This document shows positions 22,923 to 34,159 of a DNA stretch of 64,000 nucleotides, piece by piece. Each line of letters opens with the position of its first letter. The first letter of the stretch is position 1. Location: the NCBI GenBank assembly GCA_030144725.1, contig JASKMD010000008.1, forward strand, positions 10,463,529 to 10,527,528, read 5' to 3'. The DNA is from Haematococcus lacustris. Lineage: Eukaryota > Chlorophyta > Chlorophyceae > Chlamydomonadales > Haematococcaceae. The notes under the pieces were generated by a model. The model worked only from the letters and a program-made list of their open reading frames with translations. It made no database searches and was not told the origin of the DNA. Made by a program: the position numbers and the translations under genes.

Positions 22923-24261
22923 GTTTTCTCTTCACTACACACTGAACGCAGTTGCTATACTTCCTTACGGCGTTGATAGACAGCTATAGCTGTTTGGACC
23001 TGCCGCAACCTCAAGCAAGCACATGTCTACATGTGAATATCCTCTCAACTTGCGAGTAGGGCGTGCCCGGTATTCAAATCAGCCTGATGTCTTGGGTACT
23101 ATTGGTACTAATACCAACAGGTATTAGTACCTAGAAGTAGCACATATGCGAGAGGTTCCTAGATGGAACCTGTCAGTCCTTTTGCTGCACCAAAACAAAG
23201 CATGAGTTCTAATCATGCACAGGCAGCGAGCTCATCAATGTAAAGGCTACAGCTAGTGTGCCTACTGCCCACTTCAGCTCAGCCATTCTGGTGTGTGCCT
23301 GTAGCTCGAGCTCCCCTAGTACTAGCTACTAAGCTCCGACCCACATAAATCCCCTTTGTAAGGGATTGATTTACTTTAGTTTGTCTTGCTGTAACTGGAA
23401 ACGCTGTGGCCTGCAAATACTAGGGTTATATTTGTCATACACATTCATGTACATGTCACTGTCCACACATGTCCACACAAGCAGCAACGTCTGGGCATGC
23501 CATGGCATCCTCCCAATACAGATACTGGTTTGTGTCTCAACTGTTTAGTGATGAAGTTCATGAAACACAACACAACTAGAGCACCCAGCAAAGCTTTGCC
23601 TCACTGTACATAATCTGCGTTGATCGCTGTAGCGTTCCTCTCCTGAAGGCACATTAGGACGGTGGGCATGTTCCAGGTTCACCATGATCCGCCTTCTGCT
23701 GCAGCTTAACCAACATCGCCAACCCTTCCCGCTGCTCTGCGACCTACCAGGCTACATCACTATTTTCAGCCTTCAACAGCACACAGGGCCGCTCCTCTGC
23801 CCGCTGTAGCAGGGCCATCAGGCGGTCCATCACCCTGCTGTTTATCAGGTGGCACCGCGCCTCCCGCGTCAACCTTACTACACTGCATGGATTGCTGTCT
23901 CGGTGTTATTTGTACTGAGCATGTCCCAAACGCTATCACTCAAGTGCCCGGGTGCCACAGGTAACGACACCGTCTCCGACGGCAGCCATGCGCTGTGTTT
24001 GAGGGCCTGCGCCTCGTCACCTGATGCCGTTCCAAGCCAGAGGCTGGGCGCGAGCATGGTAAAGGCAGCTTGGGCCCAGTGCCGTACCAAGTCCACGGCC
24101 GGACGCACCGTCTCCAAGTTGCGCGCTGCAGTGCACAGTGTAGCAGTACACCTCTGGCCGCAATCCCTGCTAAGCCCAGCCACTTGAACTACTACACCCC
24201 AACACCGCCTGCCCTGATGTGCCACATAATGCTGTCATATCTGCACAGCACCTCAGCGACG
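22923..24261. other. Gene-poor region with a possible degenerate coding remnant
   Basis: 1.3 kb without a convincing gene. On the minus strand about 23640-23850, translation gives DRLMALLQRAEERPCVLLKA followed by a stop and then, in the same sense, VKLQQKADHGEPG. This looks like a decayed protein-coding fragment, possibly from a mobile element. The frame at 23878-24225 (minus) has no identifiable motif and is probably the 3' flank of the MBOAT gene. CCCCTTTGTAAGGG at about 23350 resembles sequence near 29930. Confidence 0.3.
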
Positions 24262-27200
24262 TCAAGAACAACACCGCAGCACAGCTGGCAAGGTCTCACA
24301 TGCGAAGCCAGTAGTGTCAGCTGGCCCGAAGAACAGCGGGCCAGCCACCGCAATCAGAGCGGCATTGGTTGCCACCACACGCACTGGCTTGGGCAGAAGG
24401 GGCAGGCCAGCTTTGCGCCAGGCCTTGAGCAGGAGCGCTTCCGCCATCACTATGGGTGCCTGCAGCAGCCAGACGCCCCAACGTCAACCATCCAAGCGCC
24501 CACTGCCCAACCCAAACTGTGCGCTTGCATGCGCACTAATGTTTCTCGCTCTGTCGCTTGCATGCGCTCTTATGTTTCTCGCTTGCATGCGCACTTATGT
24601 TTCTCGCTCTGTTGGCAGCTGTAGCTGGGTGTAGGGATGCAGCTACTGAAAGCAATGCGCATGGAGAAAGTGGGAGGCAGGCACCTGAATGATGAAGAAG
24701 AGCGCCCAGCGCATGCTGATGACCTTGGTGTTGTACCAGAATACCAGGATGTGCCACACCCCACTGAACATAAAGGTGGCCTGCAGCCACAGAAACAAGG
24801 GTGGGCAGCAGAAAGTGATAGTCAGTGAAGGGTGGGTGGGCAGCGGTGGGTAGACATGGTATGGCACAGCCGCGTGGCATGACTGAGGTGCACGGGCTGG
24901 GCTGAGCTGGGCCAGGCATACATAGAGCGGGTCAGGGAGCTGGGCTAGGCAGAGATTGACCGGAAGAGGTGGATGGGTTGGGCAGGTTAGGCATCACATT
25001 GGCAGATGGCTGCACAAGCAGAGTGAAGGGTGTGGGTGCAGCAGGCAGGCATGCCAGGTGGGGTGGAGTGCGAGGTGGAGTGTCTGCTACACAAGCCAAC
25101 TCGGTAGCCAGCACGGCCCTCCTGACGAAGATGTAGCCCATGTTGAGTGAAGCCATGAGAGAAGTCATGTGGAGGCTACAGCTGGAAAGGCACCTGCTGC
25201 CTAGCAAGGGTGTGGAGGCAGTGACTGCCCAGCAAGGGCATAACCAACCACCCAGCAAGCGCAAGGTGCAAGGGGCGCAGTACACCAGCCTCGTCAATCA
25301 CCTGCAGGCCCAGCAGCCGGCGCAGCTTTGATGGCCGGGCTGTGTGTCCCGTCAGCTCCTTCCCCTTCCCGCCCGTCCCGCCTGACCCCTTGGCAGCCCC
25401 CACACCCTCTACCCCACCCTGGCTGCTGCCTAGGCTGACCGCTGCCTTGTCCCCCATGGGCCCTGCTGGTTCCAGCTCCCTCCCCTGGCCCCCTGCCCCC
25501 AGCCTCCGCTGCACCAGCCCCGCCTTGTGGTGCCCTGCAGCGATGGCGTGTGCTGCGCCAATGCTGGCCCGGCCATGACTGGGCAGGGCCTCGTAGGCGC
25601 TGCTGTCAGACAGGTCGGACATGGAGGTGCTGGAGGGGCTGGGGGCCGCCATCATGGCTTCAGCCTCACTGGCCACAGCGCTGAGGGCCTTGGCGACAGG
25701 GGCAGGGGCAGGGGCAGGGGCGGGGCTGTCAGCAGTTCCGTGGGCTGCCGCTGCTGCCACTGCGGCGCTAGCAGGGGAGAGGTCTGCGGGGTCCGCTGTG
25801 GGGTCCAGCCGGGCGACCAGCCGACCTGCCAGGGGTCAGGGCAGGGGGTATGTTGACGGCGGTGATTAGTGTGACATGCATCACTTGGTGCTTCAGCCAG
25901 CACGGCAGACAGGGCAGTAACCGGGGCAGTGAGCTGGGCAGCGGGCAGGACAGTAGGCAGTAACGGGTCAGGTCAGGGCAGTGGGCAGGGCAGTGGGCAG
26001 GGTAGAGGGCAAGGCAGCAGGCAGGGCAGCAGGGCAGGGCAGCAGGCGGGGCAGCAGGGCGAGCAGTGGGTAGGGCGGCAGGCAGGGCAGCAGGGCAGGG
26101 CAGCAGGCGGGGCAGCAGGGCGAGCAGTGGGTAGGGCGGCAGGCAAGGCAGCAGGGCAGGGCAGCAGGCGGGGCATCAGGGCAGGGCGGCGAGCGAGCCT
26201 CACCTTCCATGACAGGCTCGTACACCATGACCCGCATCATGTAGGTGGTGCTCAGATTCCAGCGCCGGGCCCAGAAGTCAGCAAACGACTCACTCTGCAG
26301 TGCCAGGGGAAAGTAGCAGCAACACAACAAGTGCACTAGGGTCCACCTGTGTGTTCATGCAGCCGCCAATGTACCTCCTCCTTCACCTGACTGACCCTGG
26401 CTGCCTGACTGCTTTACAAACTCCATTGCAATCTGATGGTTTCAAGTCACGCCCCATTGCATTCTGAACGTATATCTGATGGTCTATCGCCATGCCAGTC
26501 TGCCTGGAGATACCTTGGCCTGTATGCCTGACCCCTGAGAACTGGTCGGGCATTGAGCAGGAGGAGCGGGGTTCAAACCCCGTGTGGCGCACCATCCATG
26601 GCCTGTTGAAAGCTGGGGCCACAGGCATGCCCAGCCAGGCCGTAGCTCCAGCCGCCAGAAGGTCAAACACTGCGCCTAGTGTCATGCAGGACGACAGTGC
26701 TGCAAAGGCAGCAGCAGCAGCAGTACAACACATGAGAAGTGTGTGAGCTCTGTATTACTCCCACCTCGCCTCCCTCTTTGCTTCCAAGCCTGTGCTCCTT
26801 CCCTTCTCGCTACTCATGCTTATTGTGCCCAGCATGCTTGTGACAGTTTGGCTGCCGTACATGCTCACATGCACCTCTTACGCCAGGGGCAGCAACTTAG
26901 GCTTCACCCAACCCCAGATAAAACCAGCATGAGTCGGGGTTCAGGCCTAGCCCAGCCCTCAACTCAACCCGGCCCCATGCCTAGCCCTAACCAGCCCCAC
27001 CCAGCCCTACTCAGCCCTAGTCAGCCCCACCCAGCCCTACCCTAGGCCCAGCAGTCCAGGGCTCTGAAGCACTCACTGTACAGCCAGTGGCGAGCGAACC
27101 AGTGCAGGTCAGGGAAGGACACCAGCACCGCAGCCACCAGTGCAGCACAGCCTGCAGCAGCACACAGGACATGGGCCTGGTGGTGGCACAACAGGAGCTC

Positions 27201-28756
27201 CTCAGACCCATGTGGTGCGAGCATCAGTACAGGCTACAGGCCTGGGTGGCCAGGGGCGCTTAGACATGGGCCCGGAGAGTGAGGCAGTAACGCCAGTGTT
27301 GGATGATGATGCACATCGGCGCATATCGCAGAACGACGAAGAAGGTAACATTAAGGACAGCATTAGGGGTGAACGCAATGCTTCCAATGGTGGGTTCTTG
27401 ACCTAAAATGGCCCATCCCCGACCTGCTTTGCATTGCCCGGCTGATGTCCACCCTGCCCTGCCCTGCCATTCCCCGTCTCACCCTCCCCCCGCACACTCA
27501 CTGATCTGCTTGCCGTAATCGCGCAGCAGCTGCCAAGTGTCCCGCTCCGCCCCGCCTTGGTTGTCCGGGATCTTGGCCCCACCGCTGACCACAAACACTG
27601 CATGCAGGAGCACAGCGACAGTATGAAGGCAGCACACAGGTGGCGTGTCGCTGCAGGTGGTCAGGCAGCAGGCTGTGGCTTTGCCGCCTGCTGAGAGCAC
27701 TGCACTGGGCCACAGGGCAATGGCAGGGACTACCACTGGGCCTGGTACCCTGCCACTGACCAACTAAATACCAGTCTTCCCTGCTACCATTGCTGCTGCT
27801 GCCGCTGCTGCCGTTGCCGCTGCTGCTACTGCCGCTGCTGCGCTGCCACTGCTGCTGCTGCCCCGGTAGCTGAGGCTAACATATGGCGCCATCATTGCCA
27901 CCGCTGTTGCCATGCTGACTGAAAGAGGAGTGGCTTCCTGCCACTGACCTTGCGCCGGCACAATGGGCAGCAGTAGTGTAGTGAAAAAGCTGATGGGGGA
28001 CAGGGGCAATGCCAGCGGCCCTCGGTTCATGCAAAAGGCCAGCAACTGCGGGAAGCAGAGGCAGGAGGTCAGGGTCAGGGTAGCACAACAGCTACCTCAC
28101 TGGGGCGCAGCTGTCCTGTGCTGCAGCTTGCACAGCGCTGCTCAGCATGTTTTACCAGCATGATCAAGCTGGCATATTCAAGCAACTGACAGCTACATTC
28201 ATGTGCGATGAATCAAGTACAATGCATGGCTCATTCTGCAGTATGATTGGCGAGCAGGCCCTTGCAGCGTGCTCGGCAGCTTGTGAGCCATTACTACTGG
28301 CTCTGACCAGGGAGCCCACATTGCACCAGCTGCTTGCACACACAGCTGGCAATGCGTGCTTTGCAAAGTGACCAAGTTGTAAACCTGGGCCATCGTCACC
28401 ATGGGCCACAGCGGACAAGGAGGCAACCCAGGGCAGCAGGGAGGGCGGCTGGCTGGGCGGCCGGCTAAACTGTTAAAGCGGCGTCTTAGGCTGCCTCGCT
28501 TTGATTAGCATCAGCCCTGTGCTCCCCCTACCTTGAAAGCCGACAGAGACAGGACGCCTGCGACAGGGGTAATGGGCAGGGCTTCCGTTCCCGGGTCCAG
28601 CCAAAGGGGCGCTACCAAGTCAGCGATGACAACGGGCAGGCTGCGTAGCAGCCTGGGTAGCCCGGCAGGTGCAGGCCGTACAGCCCGCACCACCCACAAC
28701 GCGGACAGTACGGCATACAGCTGTATCGCAAGCAGCTTGGCAAGCAGCTCAATCAT
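24262..28756 (-). CDS. MBOAT-family wax synthase-like O-acyltransferase
   Basis: Ten phase-consistent minus exons: 28532-28756, 27949-28045, 27502-27597, 27266-27402, 27077-27176, 26593-26699, 26204-26294, 25302-25825, 24685-24780 and 24262-24459; about 556 residues, multi-spanning. Hydrophobic segments fill exons 1, 2, 4, 5, 9 and 10. Family signatures are FNRPWM, SFADFWARRWN and the active-site region FMFSGVWHILVFWYN with the MBOAT histidine, then MRWALFFIIQ. These match the MBOAT_2 group (long-chain-alcohol O-fatty-acyltransferase/wax synthase), which esterifies fatty alcohols or related acceptors in the ER. The substrate here is inferred only from family. An unusual Ala/Gly/Ser-rich insert of about 150 residues in exon 8 separates the FWxRRWN and SGxxH motifs. 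A stop in the last exon follows a weak alternative donor, so the extreme C-terminus could differ. Confidence 0.85.
26568..26581 (+). other. tRNA T-arm / pol III B-box-like palindrome
   Basis: GGGGTTCAAACCCC fits the pol III B-box (GGTTCRANNCC) and a tRNA T-arm stem. It lies in an intron of the MBOAT gene, next to a splice donor. No matching A-box or cloverleaf is visible, so it is at most a SINE or tRNA remnant. The reverse-complement form occurs at 58677-58690. Confidence 0.35.
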
Positions 28757-28888
28757 CTTGTGTGGTTGCTTCGTAAACGCCCACCGTCAGAGTGTCGCGA
28801 GTTCCACCCCTGCCTCACACTTTTTCCATCATGACTGCACTCAATACAAAGGCAGAATAAGGTGCGGACACCCATCGTGCGGACACTA

Positions 28889-29675
28889 GGGCGTGTCCGC
28901 TAATATTAGCTCCGAGCCAAAAATAGCGTAATAGCTCATATTAGCGCTACTGCGAGCTAATATTAGCCAAAGTGGCGGCCGGGCAGCCGAGGATTGAGAG
29001 GTACATTGCTCAATCCCTGCCGGATGCACAGTTTACGCTGTCTTGCGTGTCTATCAAGAGATAGCCCTGCGTGTAACAGATACCGCAACCTTGCCAGCTG
29101 TAAGGGGGCACACGAGGTGCTGGGAATGGACAAACACTCCATTGAACTACATGAAAACAAAAAATGCAAAAGGGGTGACCGGTCAATACGGCACTGAGCC
29201 ACTCCCAGCTGCTCATGTTCAACGCTGCATCATTCATTTGTCATTCCATTTGTCACCCCGTCCAAGTGCGCAGGGCTGTGTTCGCGGTCACATGAGGCAG
29301 CTGTGATTTGTTCGCGGTCACATGGGGCAGCCCGCGGGCAAAGACTGCAATGGCTTGCGCTGGTGGTCATATGACGCGCATTGCTTTACAGCTACCAGTG
29401 TGATAAACGCTATTGAAAACGATGCAGTATTGAGATAGTACTGAGAGACTTGCATGGTACTTGTTGGGGCCACATGAGGCCAGGAGGCGGCCTCCGACGG
29501 CGCATCATCAACCAGGTGCGCAGGTGTCGCAGCGCCGCCAGGCGCAGCCTTCGCGCTAGGAAGCGAACGAAGGCGCGACAAGGATCGGGAGCTAATATGA
29601 GCTAATATGGTTGGCTTGCTATTTTTGTTACTATTAATGTTAGCGGGGGGGGGGAACCGCCCTAGCGGACACCCA
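28889..29675. mobile_element. MITE-like non-autonomous DNA element
   Basis: About 790 bp with imperfect inverted ends. The left end reads GGGCGTGTCCGCTA and the right end, reverse complemented, reads GGGTGTCCGCTA. Subterminal AT-rich blocks are mirrored (CTCATATTAGC on both sides), and two perfect GCTAATATTAGC palindromes lie at 28899-28910 and 28955-28966. No transposase frame is present. Both flanks carry GCGGACACCCATC-TG (28864 and 29665), which could be a target duplication or an outer repeat. The element starts 133 bp upstream of the MBOAT gene's ATG. Confidence 0.6.
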
Positions 29676-29996
29676 TCATGTGGCTAGCTCTGCACAGCGG
29701 TGGTCGCGGGTTTGGTCATCCATATGCTCGCGGATAGTGTGCCACATCCATCTCTATGACTACCACTACACGAAGGAGGTGGCCAAGGAGTGCTTCCACC
29801 ACCGTGCTTCCACCATCATCACAGTGGCCAACAGCAGTGAGAGACCGGTGCGTGTCCCTAACCTAGGTCCCTAACCCTAGGAGTCCCTAGAGCCCTACCC
29901 TACCCTATGTACACTCTAGCGCACGCATATCCCCTTTGTGAGGGGCAATCTAATTGTTTGCTTGTTTGCTTGGCTCATGGCACGATACACATGTCA
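29676..29996. other. Flank of the Fanzor fragment, no gene seen
   Basis: Contains short CCCTAACC-type runs near 29860-29900 and a CCCCTTTGTGAGGGG hairpin near 29931. In minus sense it is the 3' flank of the Fanzor fragment and may hold the remnant of its right end. Confidence 0.35.
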
Positions 29997-30274
29997 CTAT
30001 CGCTGCCGCTGGTGCCGCCGCTGCCACTTCAGCAGCAGGCCCTTGTCGCGCACTTGCACCCACTCCTGGCCTGGCCTGCCTGGGTTAGGCATGGCGGGGC
30101 GGCCCTGCAGCGGATGTTCAGCGCGGCTGACACGTCCCGGTCGTAGAACCTGATGTTGTTGATGCTTATTGAGCACATCAGGCCCCGGATCCGGGACCGC
30201 GTCGCCATGCTGCGCACCGGGTGCAGCCACCTGGTCACCCCCGTCATTGGCGTCACCCCTGATAAAATCGTCAC
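29997..30274 (-). pseudogene. Fanzor-like C-terminal fragment (second subfamily), intron-free
   Basis: Minus-strand reading gives RSRIRGLMCSISINNIRFYD, then RDVSAALNIRC (RuvC-III DRDxSAALN). After a frameshift it continues as LQGRPAMPNPGRPGQEWV and RDKGLLLKWQRRHQRQR ending in TAG. It corresponds to the last two exons of the gene at 44197-44573, but the intron present there between ITR and FYDRD is precisely absent. A block of about 30 nt after RuvC-III is also missing, which causes the shift. Everything upstream of the RGLMC segment is absent. This is a dead fragment; lack of the intron suggests a reverse-transcribed copy or an intron gain in the other gene. Confidence 0.7.
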
Positions 30275-30333
30275 CTGGTCACCCCCGTGCAGTCATCCCC
30301 GTGCAGCCACCCCCGTGCAGCCACCTGGTCACT

Positions 30334-30866
30334 AGGGTACGCCCATATAATTATAGTTGGCTTGGATTCCTATAAAAACTATAATTATAGGCTATAGGAC
30401 TATAATTATAGCTTGGCTCAGTAGCTTAGCAGCCAAGTGCGAGAGGTTACGGGTTCGACCCCACGTCAAGTCAGCTCAAACAAGCCGTGAGCAGCCCATC
30501 GACCCTCATTTTCATAGCAAGCTCATACACAAGACAAGTGAGTTGATGAAATGTTTACGGTGCGCCGTCGAGAGGCGGTGATGAACACTATGTATCGCTG
30601 ATGCTAAATACATGCATTGATGCAAGAAGGTGGCATTGATGCAAGAAGGTGATGCATTGATGCAAGAAGGTGGCGAAGATGTTGATACGGGTGTGGGTTG
30701 GGGTGGGCTAGGGGAAGGGGGGGGGAGTTATGACTGAAAGTGGTCTTGCCGACCCCGAGGAGGGTCGTCATGGAGGGTCATTTTACATTCTCTCCATAAT
30801 GTTGATTCTGATCTGATACAAACTTGCCATGTCATGTCTTACAATCATTACTTTGTGCTTAGTGGT
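30334..30866 (+). mobile_element. tRNA-derived SINE-like unit, copy 1
   Basis: Begins AGGGTACGCCCATATAATTA with CTATAATTATAG palindromes. An A-box-like TGGCTCAGTAGC follows near 30414 and a B-box GGTTCGACCCC at 30452-30462, with tRNA-like spacing. A 400-bp body follows, with GATGCAAGAAGGTG microrepeats. Repeated almost exactly at 30868-31433. Confidence 0.6.
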
Positions 30867-30867
30867 T

Positions 30868-31433
30868 AGGGTACGCCCATATAATTATAGTTGGCTCGGA
30901 TTCCTATAAAAAGCTATAATTATAGGCTATAGGACTATAATTATAGCTTGGCTCAGTAGCTTAGCAGCCAAGTGCGAGAGGTTACGGGTTCGACCCCACG
31001 CAAGAGCGTACTTTTCACGTCAAGTCATCTCAAACAAGCCGTGAGCAGCCCATCGACCCGCATTTTCATAGCAAGCTCATACACAAGACAAGTGAGTTGA
31101 TGAAATGTTTACGGTGCGCCGTTGAGAGGCGGTGATGAACACTATGTATCGCTGATGCTAAGTACATGCATCGATGCAAGAAGGTGGCATTGATGCAAGA
31201 AGGTGATGCAAGAAGGTGGCGAAGATGTTGATACGGGTGTGGGTTGGGGTGGGCTAGGGGAAGGGGGGGGGGAGTTATGACTGAAAGTGGTCTTGCCGAC
31301 CCCGGGCAGGGTCCTACCGACCCTGTGGAGGGTCGTCATGGAGGGTCATTTTACATTCTCTCCACAATGTTGATTCTGATCTGATACAAACTTGCCATGT
31401 CATGTCTTACAATCATTACTTTGTGCTTAGTGG
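30868..31433 (+). mobile_element. tRNA-derived SINE-like unit, copy 2
   Basis: Direct tandem copy of the preceding unit at a 534-bp offset. It has the same A-box-like sequence near 30951 and B-box at 30987-30997, with small indels and an extra GACCCCGGGCAGGGTC segment. Head-to-tail arrangement suggests local duplication rather than two insertions. Confidence 0.6.
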
Positions 31434-31746
31434 TACACCACACCAAAAAGGCAGAAGCACTGGAAGCAATACATGTCTCAAGCTCAACTGCCTTGCAACA
31501 CCACTACAGAAGACATGTATCGCTGACGCTAAGTACATGCATTGATGCAAGAAGGTGGCAACACCACACAACACAACAACACCTCAACAACACACCACCT
31601 CCACCACAACACATTGACTCGTGCCTCACACACCACCTATGCTATGTGCACAACAAGCAAGGACCGGCTGCACCTCCTTGCTTTAGCTAACACTCACTAC
31701 GGGACTGCTAAGCACTTTGCCTTGCTGCCTATGCCCAATGCCCCAT

Positions 31747-31876
31747 GGCTGGGCTGGGCTGGGCTGGGCTGGGCTGGGCTGGGCTGGGCTGGGCTGGGCT
31801 GGGCTGGGCTGGGCTGGGCTGGGCTGGGCTGGGCTGGGCTGGGCTGGGCTGGGCTGGGCTGGGCTGGGCTGGGCTG
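31747..31876. repeat. (GGGCT)n pentanucleotide array
   Basis: About 25 perfect GGGCT units; the translated Gly-Leu-Ala-Trp frames are artefacts. The array separates one copy of the 31434-type segment from the 32226-type segment, and is missing from the second copy of that pair at 32885-32949. Confidence 0.95.
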
Positions 31877-32225
31877 TACCCTAACAACACACAACACAAC
31901 ACAACAACAACGTCCAGCTCCAGACTGCACGCTCCAGGCTGCCCGCTCCAAGCTCCAGCGTGTGTCGTGGGATGGGGGGGAGGGGAGGGGGGGAAGTAGG
32001 TGGGTAGAAGACTCGGAAGTGGTGGTGGGACGGGGAAGGGAAGGGAGAAGGGGGCAAGGGACAGGAGTGTGAACATCAAGCCTGCAGCCAGCAAGAGGCA
32101 TCCTTGTGATTAGGCTGGGCATTGGGGGCCACTCATGTCCAGGGGCCGGCCACTCACAGTTGCCTTGCTGACTCCTTGCTACCTCCTTGGTGGCTGCTGC
32201 TCTACGCCGTTGCTGCCTTGCTTGC

Positions 32226-32714
32226 AACCACCAAGCCATGCTACACCAATCATGCTCCAGCTGTCTGTATTATCAGTCAGCTAAGGCTTAGCAAGCAGAT
32301 GAACAAGATTAACACCCCAGCTGCATGTGCACTCACCGGAAGTCCCAGCTGACGCTCCAAGCGCCTCCTACCTGCTGCTCTTGGCTACTGCTCTTGCGAT
32401 GACGACCAGCTTATCCATCGAGCTGATTCGAATAACTGGCGATATTTGGCGATAACTGGCGCGCGTAGTGAAGCCTTTGACCTGGTTCTACACCTGAACG
32501 ACAGTGCTTTCCTTCCCTCCAAAGGTTTGCGTGGTGGTATGGGCAAACTTGGGCAGACCATCCGACCCTAGCGCATTGCTGTCATCGGGGCTAGGCGCAG
32601 CTATTGCGCTGGTCGGCGGTGGAAGCGGATGCAAGATTCGAGGACCTATAAAAGCTATAAAAGTGCTCAAGCCATATAAAACTATAAATATAATTATAGT
32701 CGGGCCGGTCGCTC
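32226..32714. repeat. Duplicated 490-bp segment, copy 1
   Basis: Nearly identical to 32949-33439. Both start in ACCACCAAGCCATGCTACACC and end with AT-rich TATAAAAGCTATAAAAGTGC and a CGGGCCGGTCGCTCCCTA terminus. Together with the 31434/32725 pair, they show a tandem duplication of about 0.7-1.3 kb with an internal length difference. No coding content recognised. Confidence 0.85.
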
Positions 32715-32948
32715 CCTATTAGTGGTACACCACACCAAAAAGGCAGAAGCACTGGAAGCAATACATGTCTCAAGCTCAACTGCCTTGCAACACCACTACA
32801 GAAGACATGTATCGCTGATGCTAAGTACATGCATTGATGCAAGAAGGTGGCAACACCACACAACACAACAACACCTCAACAACACACCACCACCACAACA
32901 ACACATTGACTCATGCCTCACACACCACCTATGCTCAACTGCCTTGCA

Positions 32949-33439
32949 ACCACCAAGCCATGCTACACCTGTCATGCTCCAGCTGTCTGTATTATCAGTC
33001 AGCTAAGGCTTAGCAAGCAGATGAACAAGATTAACACCCCAGCTGCATGTGCACTCACCGGAAGTCCAAGCTGACGCTCCAAGCGCCTCCTACCTGCTGC
33101 TCTTGGCTACTGCTCTTGCGATGACGACCAGCTTATTCATCGAGCTGATTCGAATAACTGGCGATGATTGGCGATAACTGGCGCGCGTAGTGAAGCCTTT
33201 GACCTGGTTCTACACCTGAACGACGGTGCTTTCCTTCCCTCCAAAGTTTGCGTGGTGGTATGGGCAAACTTGGGCAGACCATCCGACCCTAGCGCATTGG
33301 GGTCATCGGGGCTAGGCGCAGCCATTGCGCTGGTCGGCGGTGGAAGCGGATGCAAGATTCGAGGACCTATAAAAGCTATAAAAGTGCTCAAGCCATATAA
33401 AACTATAAATATAATTATAGTCGGGCCGGTCGCTCCCTA
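32949..33439. repeat. Duplicated 490-bp segment, copy 2
   Basis: Second copy of the 32226-32714 segment, differing by scattered substitutions. It abuts the right 39-bp direct repeat at 33440, so the duplicated unit ends exactly at the boundary of the composite block. Confidence 0.85.
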
Positions 33440-33858
33440 CTGGTCACCCCCGTCATTGGCGTCACCCCTGATAAAATCTTACTCATTTTTTGGAGTTTTA
33501 CAGCGACTCTCGCGCAGGGTGGTGCAGCTCACCAGCGCGAGGCTAGCGGGCTGCTCGGGCTGATGTGCACCTGTGCCGGGTAGGGCGGGGATTCTGGGAG
33601 ATCGGGCCGCGCTGTGCAGGATGTGGCCTGCTTAGTGTACGGTGATGCGCACTGCTGCAAAGATATAAATAGGAGGAATAGAAGGCGCTTAGCAGCCCCA
33701 GCAGCACACCGCCGCAGCACACCGCCGCAGCACGCCGCCGCAAGCCGCAAGCCGTGCAAGCCGTGCAAGCCGCAAGCCGCAAGCCGCAAGCCGTAAGCCG
33801 CAAGCCGCATTGGCGGCGCCTCCAACTCTTACCTGTGCTATCCAGCCCCGCGCCCGAC

Positions 33859-34067
33859 ATGGCCAAACCTACCCCCCTCAGCAACTCCTTCGCTGTCCTC
33901 GCCTCTTTCCCACTGACCAGGCCTCGGTCTCACCCCCCCACAGAGCAGTCAGCGGCAACAGCAGCCCGGGGTGCCGACCACTTCACTCTGGAGGAGGCAG
34001 CTCGCATTGCTCTATCTGAGCAGCTCACAGAGCGTTTTCTCAACGAGCAGCGGGAGCAGCACCAGCG

Positions 34068-34159
<92 letters not shown>

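Larger units (their letters stand above)
30231..33478. mobile_element. Nested repeat block between 39-bp direct repeats
   Basis: An identical 39-bp sequence (starting CTGGTCACCCCCGTCATTGG) lies at 30231-30269 and 33440-33478. The left copy is part of the Fanzor fragment's upstream flank. Between them are two tandem SINE-like units, a GGGCT array, and two pairs of duplicated segments (31434-31590 with 32725-32885; 32226-32714 with 32949-33439). No open frame longer than repeat artefacts is supported. The structure suggests a large composite insertion with its target duplicated, or unequal recombination. Confidence 0.6.

Noticed and set aside
25080..25180. MBOAT exon reading LHMTSLMASLNMGYIFVRR
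   Set aside because: It cannot be joined in phase; exons 25302-25825 and 24685-24780 connect directly and give the expected family order.
26520..26600. tRNA gene around GGGGTTCAAACCCC
   Set aside because: A T-arm-like stem is present, but no acceptor pairing, D-arm or anticodon arm can be built upstream.
29850..29910. CCCTAACC/CCCTAGG runs as an interstitial telomere
   Set aside because: Only a few irregular units; no tandem TTTAGGG register.
30334..33439. CRISPR-like array
   Set aside because: The repeats are hundreds of bases long, tandem and SINE-like, without short repeat/spacer periodicity, and the host is eukaryotic.
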